In this document: positions 8,771 through 17,145 of the stretch, one piece after another
Position numbering within the stretch: the first letter of the stretch is position 1
How the letters are laid out: each line of letters begins with the position of its first letter
Assembly: GCF_016862515.1 (NCBI RefSeq)
Contig: NZ_BONC01000051.1
Span: 1 to 57,119, forward strand
Direction: 5' to 3'
DNA from: Asanoa iriomotensis
GTDB taxonomy: Bacteria; Actinomycetota; Actinomycetes; Mycobacteriales; Micromonosporaceae
DNA: 57,119 nt
The notes under the pieces: model-generated
Told to the model about the DNA's origin: nothing
The model's database searches: none
Seen by the model: only the letters and a program-made list of their open reading frames with translations
Program-made: the position numbers and the translations under genes

Positions 8771-8805
8771 ATTCTGGGGTACGTCCGTCGGACGTACCCC
8801 AGAAT
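8771..8805. terminator. Bidirectional terminator, 16-bp perfect stem
   Basis: ATTCTGGGGTACGTCC is followed by a 3-base loop (GTC) and its perfect reverse complement. It lies between the convergent GPP34 gene (ends 8756) and amine oxidase gene (ends 8811). The minus-strand exit reads GTATTTTGTG, giving a short U-tract; the plus-strand exit has only a weak one. Confidence 0.85.
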
Positions 8806-8810
8806 CGGTA

Positions 8811-10700
8811 TTAATGGCAGTGTTTTGCCGTGCTGGCCGGAACGTCCAACGTGGGGTTCCGGTCGAAGAATCCCACGGGTCGCAGCGTGAATCCGGCGCG
8901 GTCGACAGGCATCACGGGCCAGTCCTCGACCCGCGGGAAATGTGTGCTGCCGAAGGTGTGCCAGACAACAATATCTTCGCCGTCGATCGACTCGTCGTCG
9001 GCGACGAACGCGGGCAGGCCGGCGCCGCCCGGGTGCTGGTTGACGTACTCGCCGGCGGGGTAACGCTCGTCGGCCGCGTAACGGGTGACCCACAGGTGCT
9101 TGCGGGCGAACGCGGCACGCCGCGCGATCGACGAGCTCTCGTCGGCCAGCAACGCCGGCTGGCCCTCGGGACGCAGCACGTAGGCGACGGGCTGCCCGAA
9201 CCGGTTGGTCTTCGTCGGGTTCGAGATCCGCCACACCCGGCCGACGCTGTTGTCGGCGCTGCGGGCCCCCTGCGACTCGGTGGCCAGGCGGGTCGCGGTG
9301 CGGGTGAAGGCGTTGCCGTGCGGGTTCGCCTCGCTGACCGGCAGCCGCCGCACGTCGAGTTCGTCGACCGCGTTGCCGACACCGTCCACCGTCATGTCCA
9401 GCCGGGCGTTGAAGAGGTGCTGGTGGTACGGCGCACCCAGACCCGGCGCGACCTCGACGGCGAACTCGCTGCCCTCGACGTACGACGAGGTGAACACGAC
9501 GCCACTCGTCTTGACCTCCATCTCGACCGCGCCGTCGAGGTAGAGGTACCAGAAGAAGCCGTAGTCGTAGTTGCCGACCGTGGCCCAGTACGAGATGACC
9601 AGGCGGCGCTGCCGGCGGGTCTCGGCCGCCTCGGTGAACAGGTCGCTGTGCTTCCACAGCACACCGAAATCCTCTTCGTGCAGGCAGATGGCATTGGCCA
9701 CCGTGCGCGGGTTGCCGTCGCCGTCGGCCAGCACCGCGTCGAAATAGCGGATCTCACCGAGGCAGTCGCAGCCGAGCACGAGGGAGTTGGCCTGCTGGCC
9801 GAGTAGGTATTCGCCCGCGTCGAAGTAGTTCTGCCAGAACCGGGCCGGGCTCGGGTCGGCGTACGGGACCACCATCTCGGCGATCGACGCGCGGTAGATC
9901 AGCGGGCGGTCCGCGATGGAGAGCTGGTGCAGGACCAGGCCTTCGCGGGGGTCGAAGCCGATCCGGAACCGCCAGCCCTCCCAGGTCACCTCGTCGCCGT
10001 CGACCTGGAAGCTCGGGCCGTCCGGCTGGGTGATCTCCAGCGGCTTGAGCGTCGCGCGGGGCGGTCCGGTGAACGCCGGGTCGTCGTAGTTGCCCTCCTC
10101 GGTCGGCACCGGCAGCAGCGCGCTGTCGACGAGCTGGACGACCTTCTTCTCGATCAGGTCGACGTACGCGACGACGCCGTCGATCGGGTGTGCCCAGCAG
10201 TGGTCCTCGGGCCGGTTGGCCACGAACGACAGCACCCGCAGGAGGCGGCGGCCGCGCTCGCCGGGGATGTCGTAGTTGCCCGCCGAGAGCGGGCAGGGCC
10301 GGACCAGGTCGAACTCGGTGATGCCGCGGCGCTCGATGGCGGCGCGCCACTCGGGGTCGGCCTTGACGATCTCGTCGACCGCGATGAACTCGTCGAGCAG
10401 GACCGGCGGCTGGCCGTCGACCGCCGGGTCGACCTCGACCGCCTCGTCGACCTCCTCGCGGGTCACCGACGCGATCACCCGGCGGACCTGGCCGGTGGCC
10501 ACGTCGAGCAGGGTGGCGTTCACCCGGCGGTCGAGGGGGTCGCCCGGCCGCCAGGCGAGCACCGCGTCCTTCGGCGGCTCCTCGAGGCCGAGCACCGCGA
10601 ACCGGGTGGTCGGTGTGAGCAGGTCGTTCTTCTGGAAGAGCGTGCGTGCGGCATCGATCTCGGCGGCGCTCAGCCGCTCGAGGGGATGACCGGCCGTCAT
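8811..10700 (-). CDS. Copper-containing primary amine oxidase
   Basis: Oxidises primary amines to aldehydes, releasing ammonia and hydrogen peroxide. The 629-residue protein carries the full catalytic set: Asp294 as general base (YFDAGEYLLG), Tyr378 in VGNYDYGF, which is converted to the topaquinone cofactor, copper ligands His426 and His428 (HQHLFNARLD), and His587 in STHFPRVEDWPVMP. Two N-terminal domains precede the catalytic beta-sandwich. No signal peptide is seen, so it should be cytosolic, as in Arthrobacter phenylethylamine or histamine oxidases. GAGGTG sits seven bases before ATG 10700. It lies 65 bases downstream of the pao-type operon on the same strand, which suggests co-transcription and a shared pathway. 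Confidence 0.96.
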   Translation of the reverse strand: MTAGHPLERLSAAEIDAARTLFQKNDLLTPTTRFAVLGLEEPPKDAVLAWRPGDPLDRRVNATLLDVATGQVRRVIASVTREEVDEAVEVDPAVDGQPPVLLDEFIAVDEIVKADPEWRAAIERRGITEFDLVRPCPLSAGNYDIPGERGRRLLRVLSFVANRPEDHCWAHPIDGVVAYVDLIEKKVVQLVDSALLPVPTEEGNYDDPAFTGPPRATLKPLEITQPDGPSFQVDGDEVTWEGWRFRIGFDPREGLVLHQLSIADRPLIYRASIAEMVVPYADPSPARFWQNYFDAGEYLLGQQANSLVLGCDCLGEIRYFDAVLADGDGNPRTVANAICLHEEDFGVLWKHSDLFTEAAETRRQRRLVISYWATVGNYDYGFFWYLYLDGAVEMEVKTSGVVFTSSYVEGSEFAVEVAPGLGAPYHQHLFNARLDMTVDGVGNAVDELDVRRLPVSEANPHGNAFTRTATRLATESQGARSADNSVGRVWRISNPTKTNRFGQPVAYVLRPEGQPALLADESSSIARRAAFARKHLWVTRYAADERYPAGEYVNQHPGGAGLPAFVADDESIDGEDIVVWHTFGSTHFPRVEDWPVMPVDRAGFTLRPVGFFDRNPTLDVPASTAKHCH

Positions 10701-10765
10701 CGGATCACCTCGTCGAAAGGGGGGTTGCGACGATCGTCAAGCTAGTGCGCGAACGTGAGCGGCGT

Positions 10766-12862
10766 CTACAGTGCAGCGCGGGCCGGGGTGATCGGCAGCT
10801 CGCGCTGGCGCACGCCGGTCGCGTGCCAGACCGCGTTGGCGATGGCGGCCGGCACGCCGACGATGCCGATCTCGCCGAGACCCTTCACGCCGGAGGGGTT
10901 CAGCTCGTCGTCCGGGTCGTCGACGACCGCCACGTCCAGCTCGCCGACGTCGGGATTGGTCGCCACGTGGTAGTCGGCCAGGTTGTGGTTGACGTAGTCG
11001 CCGAACCGGCCGTCCATGATGGACTCTTCGAGCAGCGCCGTGGACAGGCCCATCGTCATGCCGCCGAGCAGCTGCGACCGGGCGGTGAGCGGGTTGACCA
11101 CGCGGCCGACCGCGTAGACGCCGGTGAGCCGGGGCACCCGCACCTCGCCCGTGGTCACGTCGACGGCGACCTCGGCGAAGTGCGCGCCCCACGCGTACCG
11201 GGCGAGCTCGTGCCGCGCACGGACCGCGTCGGTGGAGTCGAACGTGCTGGTCAGCCCGTGCGGCGGCACGGCCTCGCCGGAGGCCAGCCGGTGGGCCAGG
11301 TCGCGGCACGCGGTGACCACCGGCCAGCTCCACGACGCGGTGCCCGTCGAGCCGCCGGCACCCTGCGCCGGACCGAAGTCACTGTCGCCGATCAGCACCC
11401 GCACCACGGTCGCCGGCACCTCGAGCGCGTCCGCGGCGAGCTGGGTCAGCGCGGTCCGCGCGCCCGTCCCGATGTCCGTGGCCGCGACCCGCACCACGAA
11501 CTCACCGGACGGCAGCGCGGTGGCGTGCGCGGTGCTCGGCACGGTCCGGGCCGGGTAGTGGGCGCCGGCCACGCCGGTCCCCCGCCACCAGCGGCCGTCG
11601 CGGCCCACCGCCGGGCGCGGGTCCCGGCCGGCCCAGCCGAACCGGTCCGCGCCGACCCGCAGGCAGTCGGCCAGCCGGCGGCTGCTGAACGGCAGGCCGG
11701 TCGTGGGGTCGTCGGCGGTGTCGTTGCGCAGCCGCAGCTCGACGGGGTCGACGCCGCACGCCTCGGCCAGCTCGTCCATCGCGGACTCCAGCCCGAACGA
11801 CCCCGGTGCCTCCCCCGGCGCCCGCATCCAGCGCGGCGTCGGCACGTCCAGGGCCACCACCTGGTGCCCGGTGCGCAGGTGGGGCGCGGCGTACATCGGG
11901 CGGGAGTACATCGTGACCTGCTCGGTGAACTCGACGAGCCGCGAGGTCTGCACCGCGGCGAGATGCTCCACCGCGACGAGCCGGCCGTCCCGGTCGGCGC
12001 CGAGCCGCAGCCGCTGCGCGGTCGGCGTGCGATAGCCGGTGAGCGGCCAGAGCTGCGGCCGGGTCAGGGTGACCCGCACCGGGCGGCCGACCAGCGTCGC
12101 GGCCATCACCGCGAGCGCCGAATCGGGGCGCGGCGGGTTGCCCTTGTTGCCGAAACCGCCGCCGACGTGCTCCGAGAGCACCCGCACCGTCCCGGGAGCG
12201 AACCCGAAGAGCCTGGTCAGGCTCTGGGACCAGGCGTACGCGTACTGCGTGGAGGTGCGCAGCGTGAGGCGGCCGTCGGCCCAGACGGCGGTGGTCGAGT
12301 GCGGCTCCATCGCGTTGTTGTGCTGGGCCGGCGTCCGGTACTCGGCGTCGACGACCACGGCCGCGGCGGCCAACGCGCCGTCGATGTCGCCCTTCTCGGT
12401 CACCGTCTCGTTGTGCGGGTTGACGAACCGGGGCTCGTAGAGGGCGGGATGGTCGGCGCGGAACACGCAGTCCGGCGGCTCCGGCAGGTAGTCGACCCGC
12501 ATCCGCTCGGCCGCCTCGCGGGCCCGCTCCGGCGTGTCCGCGATGACCAGGGCGACGGGCGCTCCCCAGTGCGGCACCCGGTCGCCCTGGAACAGGAACA
12601 GCGTGCCCTCGCCGATGTCGGTGAGCCGGGGCGCGTTCTCCTGGTGCAGCACCGCCAGCACGCCCGGCATCGCCAGCGCGGCCTCGACGTCGAGGTGGAG
12701 CACCCGGCCGCGCGGGATGGTGGCCGGCACCACCCAGCCGTACGCGAGGCCCGGCAGGGCGACGTCGCCGGCGTAGCGGGCCCGCCCGGTCACCTTGTCG
12801 AAGCCCTCGACCCGGGCCATCGGGTGGCCGACGGACGGCGCGGCCTGCCAGGTGCGGGTCAT
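10766..12862 (-). CDS. Molybdopterin-binding subunit of PaoABC-type aldehyde oxidoreductase
   Basis: Large subunit of the xanthine oxidase family, 698 residues. The N-terminal part has DKVTGRARYAGDVALPGL, and the Moco-binding parts include HVGGGFGNKGN, RWMRAPGEAPGSFGLESAMD and AQGAGGSTGTASWSWP. The expected catalytic glutamate is Glu664 in GVKGLGEIG. It is shorter than xanthine dehydrogenase large subunits and matches the E. coli PaoC class. The ATG overlaps the FAD-subunit stop (ATGA). The partner subunits with their iron-sulfur signatures make an aldehyde substrate more likely than xanthine; this is inference from the family. Confidence 0.93.
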   Translation of the reverse strand: MTRTWQAAPSVGHPMARVEGFDKVTGRARYAGDVALPGLAYGWVVPATIPRGRVLHLDVEAALAMPGVLAVLHQENAPRLTDIGEGTLFLFQGDRVPHWGAPVALVIADTPERAREAAERMRVDYLPEPPDCVFRADHPALYEPRFVNPHNETVTEKGDIDGALAAAAVVVDAEYRTPAQHNNAMEPHSTTAVWADGRLTLRTSTQYAYAWSQSLTRLFGFAPGTVRVLSEHVGGGFGNKGNPPRPDSALAVMAATLVGRPVRVTLTRPQLWPLTGYRTPTAQRLRLGADRDGRLVAVEHLAAVQTSRLVEFTEQVTMYSRPMYAAPHLRTGHQVVALDVPTPRWMRAPGEAPGSFGLESAMDELAEACGVDPVELRLRNDTADDPTTGLPFSSRRLADCLRVGADRFGWAGRDPRPAVGRDGRWWRGTGVAGAHYPARTVPSTAHATALPSGEFVVRVAATDIGTGARTALTQLAADALEVPATVVRVLIGDSDFGPAQGAGGSTGTASWSWPVVTACRDLAHRLASGEAVPPHGLTSTFDSTDAVRARHELARYAWGAHFAEVAVDVTTGEVRVPRLTGVYAVGRVVNPLTARSQLLGGMTMGLSTALLEESIMDGRFGDYVNHNLADYHVATNPDVGELDVAVVDDPDDELNPSGVKGLGEIGIVGVPAAIANAVWHATGVRQRELPITPARAAL

Positions 12863-13842
12863 CGGTCACCCACCAGCTCCGACAGCACCGCGACGACGAG
12901 GTTGCGGATCAGCGGCACCTTGTACGCGTTGTCGCGCAGCGGCCGGGCCGCGGCCAGCTCCGCCTCGGCGGCCGCCTCGAACGCCGGCGGTGTGGCGGGG
13001 GCGTCGACCAGCGCGCGCTCGGCGACCCGGGCCCGCCACGGGTGCGAGGCCACCGCGCCGAGGGCGATCCGGACGTCGCGTACCCGGCCGTCGTCGACCT
13101 TCAGCACCGCGGCGACGGAGCCGATCGCGAACGCGTACGACGCCCGCTCGCGCACCTTGCGGTAGGCGGACCGCGCGCCGGCGGGCAGGGGTGGCAGGGC
13201 GACGCCGGTGACCAGTGCGCCGTCGCGGACGGTCAGCTCGAGGTCGGGCCGGTCGCCGACCGGGCGGTAGAAGTCGGCGAGCGGGATCTCCTGCGGCCCG
13301 GCCAGGTCCTGCACGCCGACCCGGGCGTCCAGTGCGGCCAGCGCGACCGCGAGGTCCGACGGGTGGGTCGCGACACAGTGGTCGGACGCGCCGAGGATGG
13401 CCAGGTTGTGGTGCTCGCCCTCGATCGCCGGGCAGCCCGAGCCGGGCATCCGCTTGTTGCACGGCTTCGTCGCGTCGGTGAAGTAGCCGCACCGGGTGCG
13501 CTGCACCAGGTTGCCGCCGGTGGTGGCCACGTTGCGGAGCTGGCCCGAGGCGCCGGCCAGCACCGCCTGGCTGAGCACCGGGTAGCGCTCGCGGACCAGC
13601 GGGTGCGCGGCCAGGTCGCTGTTGCGGACCAGCGCGCCGACGTGCAGGGTGTCGCCGTCCTCGGTGACCTCGTGCATGGGCAGGCCGGTCACGTCCACCA
13701 GCAGGTCGGGCCGCTCGACGCCGAGCTTCATCAGGTCGACGAGGTTGGTGCCGCCGCCCAGGTAGCGGGCGCCGGGATTGTCGGCGACCAGCGCGACCGC
13801 GGCGTCGACGCTGCGGGCCCGGGCGTAGGCGAACTCGCGCAC
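12859..13842 (-). CDS. FAD-binding subunit with extra Fe-S loop, PaoB-type
   Basis: A 327-residue FAD subunit of the molybdenum hydroxylase family. FAD contacts include LGGGTNLVDLMKLG (residues 28-41) and NVATTGGNL. A cysteine-rich insertion places Cys118, Cys128, Cys137 and Cys156 in RTRCGYF, KPCNKR, GSGCPA and SDHCVA. In E. coli PaoB such an insertion holds an additional [4Fe-4S] cluster that ordinary xanthine dehydrogenase subunits lack. This is the main reason to call the operon PaoABC-like. GTG 13842 is two bases after the stop of the small subunit, and the gene overlaps the large-subunit start, so all three are translationally coupled. Confidence 0.93.
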   Translation of the reverse strand: MREFAYARARSVDAAVALVADNPGARYLGGGTNLVDLMKLGVERPDLLVDVTGLPMHEVTEDGDTLHVGALVRNSDLAAHPLVRERYPVLSQAVLAGASGQLRNVATTGGNLVQRTRCGYFTDATKPCNKRMPGSGCPAIEGEHHNLAILGASDHCVATHPSDLAVALAALDARVGVQDLAGPQEIPLADFYRPVGDRPDLELTVRDGALVTGVALPPLPAGARSAYRKVRERASYAFAIGSVAAVLKVDDGRVRDVRIALGAVASHPWRARVAERALVDAPATPPAFEAAAEAELAAARPLRDNAYKVPLIRNLVVAVLSELVGDR

Positions 13843-13844
13843 CG

Positions 13845-14363
13845 TCAGTCGCCCCCGGCGACCTCGCGGATCGCCGCGACGATGTTCGGGTACGCGCCGC
13901 AGCGGCAGATGTTGCCGGCCATCCGCTCGCGGATCTCGGCGTCGTCGAGGCTCGGCGGCCGCCCGTCGGCGGTGACCGCGCTCGGCCAACCCTCGGCCAG
14001 CTCGTCGAGCATCCCGATCGCCGAGCAGATCTGGCCCGGTGTGCAGTAGCCGCACTGGAACGCGTCGTGCGCCACGAACGCGGCCTGCAGCGGGTGGGGT
14101 TCGTCGTCCGCGAGCCCTTCGACCGTGGTCACCTCGCGGCCGTCGACCGCGACCGCCAGCAGCAGGCAGGAGTTGGCCCGGCGGCCGTCGACCAGGACCG
14201 TGCAGGCACCGCACTGACCGTGGTCGCAGCCCTTCTTGGTGCCCGTGTGGTCGAGCCGGTCCCGGAGCAGGTCGAGCAGGGTGGTGCGGTTGTCGACCAC
14301 GACCTCCCGCGGCGCCCCGTTGAGCATGAGGCGCACGGTGCTGTCGAGCTCCGGGACGGTCAT
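13845..14363 (-). CDS. 2Fe-2S subunit of PaoABC-type aldehyde oxidoreductase
   Basis: A 172-residue electron-transfer subunit with two [2Fe-2S] clusters. The ferredoxin-like domain has GCDHGQCGACTV (Cys46, 51, 54) and Cys66. The helical domain has FQCGYCTPGQ (Cys104, 107) and GNICRCGAYPNIV (Cys153, 155). There is no Tat signal peptide, unlike E. coli PaoA, so the complex should be cytosolic. It is the first gene of the operon. The ATG has no Shine-Dalgarno sequence; a TAACGT -10 box ten bases upstream implies a nearly leaderless message. Confidence 0.93.
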   Translation of the reverse strand: MTVPELDSTVRLMLNGAPREVVVDNRTTLLDLLRDRLDHTGTKKGCDHGQCGACTVLVDGRRANSCLLLAVAVDGREVTTVEGLADDEPHPLQAAFVAHDAFQCGYCTPGQICSAIGMLDELAEGWPSAVTADGRPPSLDDAEIRERMAGNICRCGAYPNIVAAIREVAGGD

Positions 14364-14373
14364 GACAAAACCG

Positions 14374-14408
14374 ACGTTACCCGCCGCGCTGGTTGCGCGG
14401 CGGGCAAC
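14374..14408 (-). promoter_or_regulatory. pao-type operon -10 box with overlapping GC hairpin
   Basis: The minus-strand -10 box TAACGT (14374-14379) is ten bases from the ATG. Just upstream, CCGCCGCGC (14381-14389) and GCGCGGCGG (14395-14403) form an inverted repeat with a 5-base loop, where the -35/-10 spacer should be. It could be an operator for a repressor, the terminator of the upstream phosphoesterase gene (stop at 14420), or both. Confidence 0.45.
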
Positions 14409-14419
14409 GGGCAGCGGAG

Positions 14420-15790
14420 TCAGTGGCAGCTACCGGTCCCGCTGTCGTTGTAGGTCTTGCCGGACTGCGGCACGAACTGCCAGTCGTACGAGTTGTCGTG
14501 CAGCGTGAACTTGAGGACGCCGAACGTGTCGCTGTTGCGGGCCTGGCTGTTGGGCTGGATCGTGCCGAAGCCGTAGTGGTCGGCGCCGCCCATGCCGGCG
14601 ACGAACGAGCGCAGGCCGCGGGAGTTGTCCAGGCCGCCGCTGGGGTTCATCGGCGCGAACCGCTCGTACTGGTGGTTGTGACCCCAGACGACCACGTCCG
14701 CGTTGCCGTCGTAGAGCGCCTGGTAGAGCGGGCGGGTCGAGGTCGACGGCGCGTGGTTGGCACCCGAGGTGAACAGCGGGTGGTGCCAGTAGGCCAGGGT
14801 GCACGGACGCGTGTTGGCGGCCAGGTCGTTCTTGAGCCAGGTCACCTGGGCCGAGGTCGCCGACATGCTGATGTTGGAGTTGAGCGAGACGATGTGCCAG
14901 TTGCCGAGGTTGTAGGAGTAGTAACCCTGCCCCGACGGGCCGGCCTGCGCGCCGAAGTAGTTGTAGTAGCCGGTGGCGCCCGAGGTGTTGTAGTCGTGGT
15001 TGCCCGGCGACGGCCGGGTCCGCGACTTGAAGGCGCCCCAGGTCGGCTGGTAGTAGCTGTTGAACTCGCTGGCCGTGCCGTTGTTGTAGACGTTGTCGCC
15101 GGTGGTGAACACCGTGCCCGAGATGCCGTTGATCAGCGCCGCGGTCGTGCTGTCGCCGGAGCCCGAGGTGGCGATGTCGCCGGCACCGACGAGCACCGGG
15201 TCGCCGCTGGGCGGCGGCGTGCTGGTGCCGGTGGTGACGACGAGTTGCGGCGCGTCGGTGCCGCTCTCCCGCGAGTCGTAGTAGGCGCCGTCGGTGCTGC
15301 TGGACGTGGCACCGAAGCTGAACGTGCCGTTGCCGTTGACGATGCCGGTGACGTTGAGCTCGTACCAGCCGTTGGCGGTGACCGTGCCGATCGAGCCGAC
15401 CGACGCGCCGTCGATCGACGGCTGGTTGTTCCACGTCGTGCCGGTCTCGGACCAGGTCGTGTTGGACATGGCCCGGAACGCGCCGCCGTTGTTGCTGCCG
15501 TCGTTGCCGGAGATCGTCCGCAGGCGCAGCGTGGCGTTGGTGACCGTGCCGCTGACGCCGCTCACCGTGAAGCGCAGGAACATCCGGCGGACGGGGCTGT
15601 TGTCGACCGTGATCTGGGTCGACGTGCCGTAGTTGGTCGAGGCCGTGTCCTGCTGCACGTAGGTGTCGGCGGTCGGCCGGAACGTGGCGGTCGCGGCGGC
15701 CGCCGGTGTGGACGAGCTGAGTACGGCGGCGATGATGCCGCCGGCCAGGACGGTCGCCGTGGTGGCGCCGGCCAGGATACGGGTGCGCAT
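14420..15790 (-). CDS. Secreted metallophosphoesterase with N-terminal DNRLRE domain
   Basis: A 456-residue exported protein. The signal peptide covers about residues 1-33 and ends PAAAATA. A DNRLRE/CBM96-type beta-sandwich follows (about 36-190; start FRPTADTYVQ, later NNQPSIDG and WYELNVT). A Thr/Pro linker leads to a calcineurin-like phosphoesterase domain with GAGDIA (Asp205), TGDNVYNNG (231-), GNHDY (263-), HHPLF (336-) and GHNHQYERF (370-), a complete dinuclear metal site. It probably hydrolyses phosphomonoesters or diesters outside the cell; the sandwich domain may bind polysaccharide. A TAGATT box eight bases before the ATG suggests a leaderless message. Confidence 0.93.
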   Translation of the reverse strand: MRTRILAGATTATVLAGGIIAAVLSSSTPAAAATATFRPTADTYVQQDTASTNYGTSTQITVDNSPVRRMFLRFTVSGVSGTVTNATLRLRTISGNDGSNNGGAFRAMSNTTWSETGTTWNNQPSIDGASVGSIGTVTANGWYELNVTGIVNGNGTFSFGATSSSTDGAYYDSRESGTDAPQLVVTTGTSTPPPSGDPVLVGAGDIATSGSGDSTTAALINGISGTVFTTGDNVYNNGTASEFNSYYQPTWGAFKSRTRPSPGNHDYNTSGATGYYNYFGAQAGPSGQGYYSYNLGNWHIVSLNSNISMSATSAQVTWLKNDLAANTRPCTLAYWHHPLFTSGANHAPSTSTRPLYQALYDGNADVVVWGHNHQYERFAPMNPSGGLDNSRGLRSFVAGMGGADHYGFGTIQPNSQARNSDTFGVLKFTLHDNSYDWQFVPQSGKTYNDSGTGSCH

Positions 15791-15798
15791 GACCTTGA

Positions 15799-15804
15799 AA
15801 TCTA
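15799..15804 (-). promoter_or_regulatory. -10 box of phosphoesterase gene
   Basis: TAGATT on the minus strand, eight bases before ATG 15790. An AAGG lies between them, so weak ribosome-site pairing remains possible if transcription starts early. Confidence 0.45.
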
Positions 15805-15909
15805 CGGGCTTGGATGAACTTGATCCGGTCGTACGGGTGAACGACGGACACCGATCTGTTCACCTGGCGGGTGTTGTCCGGGTTTCGTCCGGCGTAGAAG
15901 GTGATCCGC

Positions 15910-17145
15910 GTGTACCTGTCGACGATCGACCGGCCCGGCGCCAAGGGCCGGGGGCGCGGCGTGGCGGTCGTCGGCGGCAACGTCCTGGCGCTCGGCACCG
16001 TCAGCCTGGTGACCGACGTCTCCGCGGAGATGGTCACCGCGGTGCTCCCGCTCTATCTGGTGCTGGGCCTGCACCTGAGCCCGGTGGCCTACGGCGTCGT
16101 CGACGGTGTCTACACCGGAGCGACCGCCCTGCTGCGGATCGTCGGCGGGTTCGTCGCCGACCGGGTGCGGGCCCGCAAGGCGCTCGCGGGCTTCGGGTAC
16201 GCCCTGTCCGCCGTCGCGAAACTCGGGCTGCTGGCCGCCGGGCGCTCGCTGGCCGGGATCGGGTTCGTGGTCGCGGTCGACCGGATGGGCAAGGGGCTGC
16301 GGACCGCGCCGCGGGACGCGCTCATCACGCTGTCCACGCCGCCGTCGGCGCTCGGGCGGGCGTTCGGGGTGCACCGGACGATGGACGCGGTCGGCGCGTT
16401 CCTCGGGCCGCTGGTCGCGCTCGCGGTGCTGGCCGGGTCCGGGCAGTCCTACGACGCGGTGTTCGTCACGAGTTTCTGTGTCGCGGTGCTCGGTGTCGCG
16501 GTGCTGGTGCTGTTCGTCCGGGAGCACGGTCAGCCTTCGCCTTCCGTCGCTCGGCCGGCCGTGCGGGACGCCGCCGCGCTGCTGCGCTCCGGTGACGTGC
16601 GGCGGCTGGTGCTGGCCGCGGCGCTGCTCGGGGTCGCGACGATCGGCGACGGGTTCGTCTACCTGATGCTGCAGCGGCGCACCGAGATCGGGCTGCTCTG
16701 GTTCCCGCTGCTGGCGGTGGGCACGAGCCTCGGCTACCTGCTGCTGGCCGCGCCGCTGGGCGTGCTGGCCGACCGGATCGGGCGGCGGCCGGTGCTGCTC
16801 GCCGGGTACGCGGCCCTCGCGGTCACCTACCTGCTGCTGGTCGCGCCGGTCGGCGGGTGGGCGCTGCTGGTGGCGGCGCTGGGCGCGTACGGGCTCTACT
16901 ACGCCGCGACCGACGGCGTGCTGATGGCGTTGGCCGGGCCGGTGCTGCCGGACGCGTTGCGGGCGACCGGGCTGGCGCTCGTGCAGACCGGGCAGGCGCT
17001 GGCCTACGTGGCCTCCTCGGTGCTGTTCGGGCTGGCCTGGTCGGCGTGGGGGCCGACCGCGGCCGTGCTGGCGGCGGCGGTGGTCGCGGTCGTCGCCGGT
17101 GGGACCACCGCCGGGTTGCTCTTCTACAAAGGACGGACGGCGTGA
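15910..17145 (+). CDS. MFS transporter
   Basis: A major facilitator protein of 411 residues with about 12 membrane segments. The first helix region, LGTVSLVTDVSAEMV followed by VLPLYL, is typical of a bacterial MFS group that includes YxaM/NreB-like efflux proteins. The helix 2-3 loop ADRVRARKALAGFGY and its repeat ADRIGRRPVLLAGY are the MFS signatures. Start GTG 15910 is favoured by AGAAGG eight bases upstream; GTG 15901 is the alternative and adds three residues. It overlaps the following gene by GTGA and heads a run of plus-strand genes that reaches the exonuclease. Substrate unknown. Confidence 0.88.
   Translation: MYLSTIDRPGAKGRGRGVAVVGGNVLALGTVSLVTDVSAEMVTAVLPLYLVLGLHLSPVAYGVVDGVYTGATALLRIVGGFVADRVRARKALAGFGYALSAVAKLGLLAAGRSLAGIGFVVAVDRMGKGLRTAPRDALITLSTPPSALGRAFGVHRTMDAVGAFLGPLVALAVLAGSGQSYDAVFVTSFCVAVLGVAVLVLFVREHGQPSPSVARPAVRDAAALLRSGDVRRLVLAAALLGVATIGDGFVYLMLQRRTEIGLLWFPLLAVGTSLGYLLLAAPLGVLADRIGRRPVLLAGYAALAVTYLLLVAPVGGWALLVAALGAYGLYYAATDGVLMALAGPVLPDALRATGLALVQTGQALAYVASSVLFGLAWSAWGPTAAVLAAAVVAVVAGGTTAGLLFYKGRTA

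Noticed and set aside
8771-8805. The 16-bp inverted repeat as an insertion-sequence end or attachment site
   Set aside because: It is a compact hairpin with a 3-base loop between two convergent genes; there is no transposase and no second copy. A terminator explains it.
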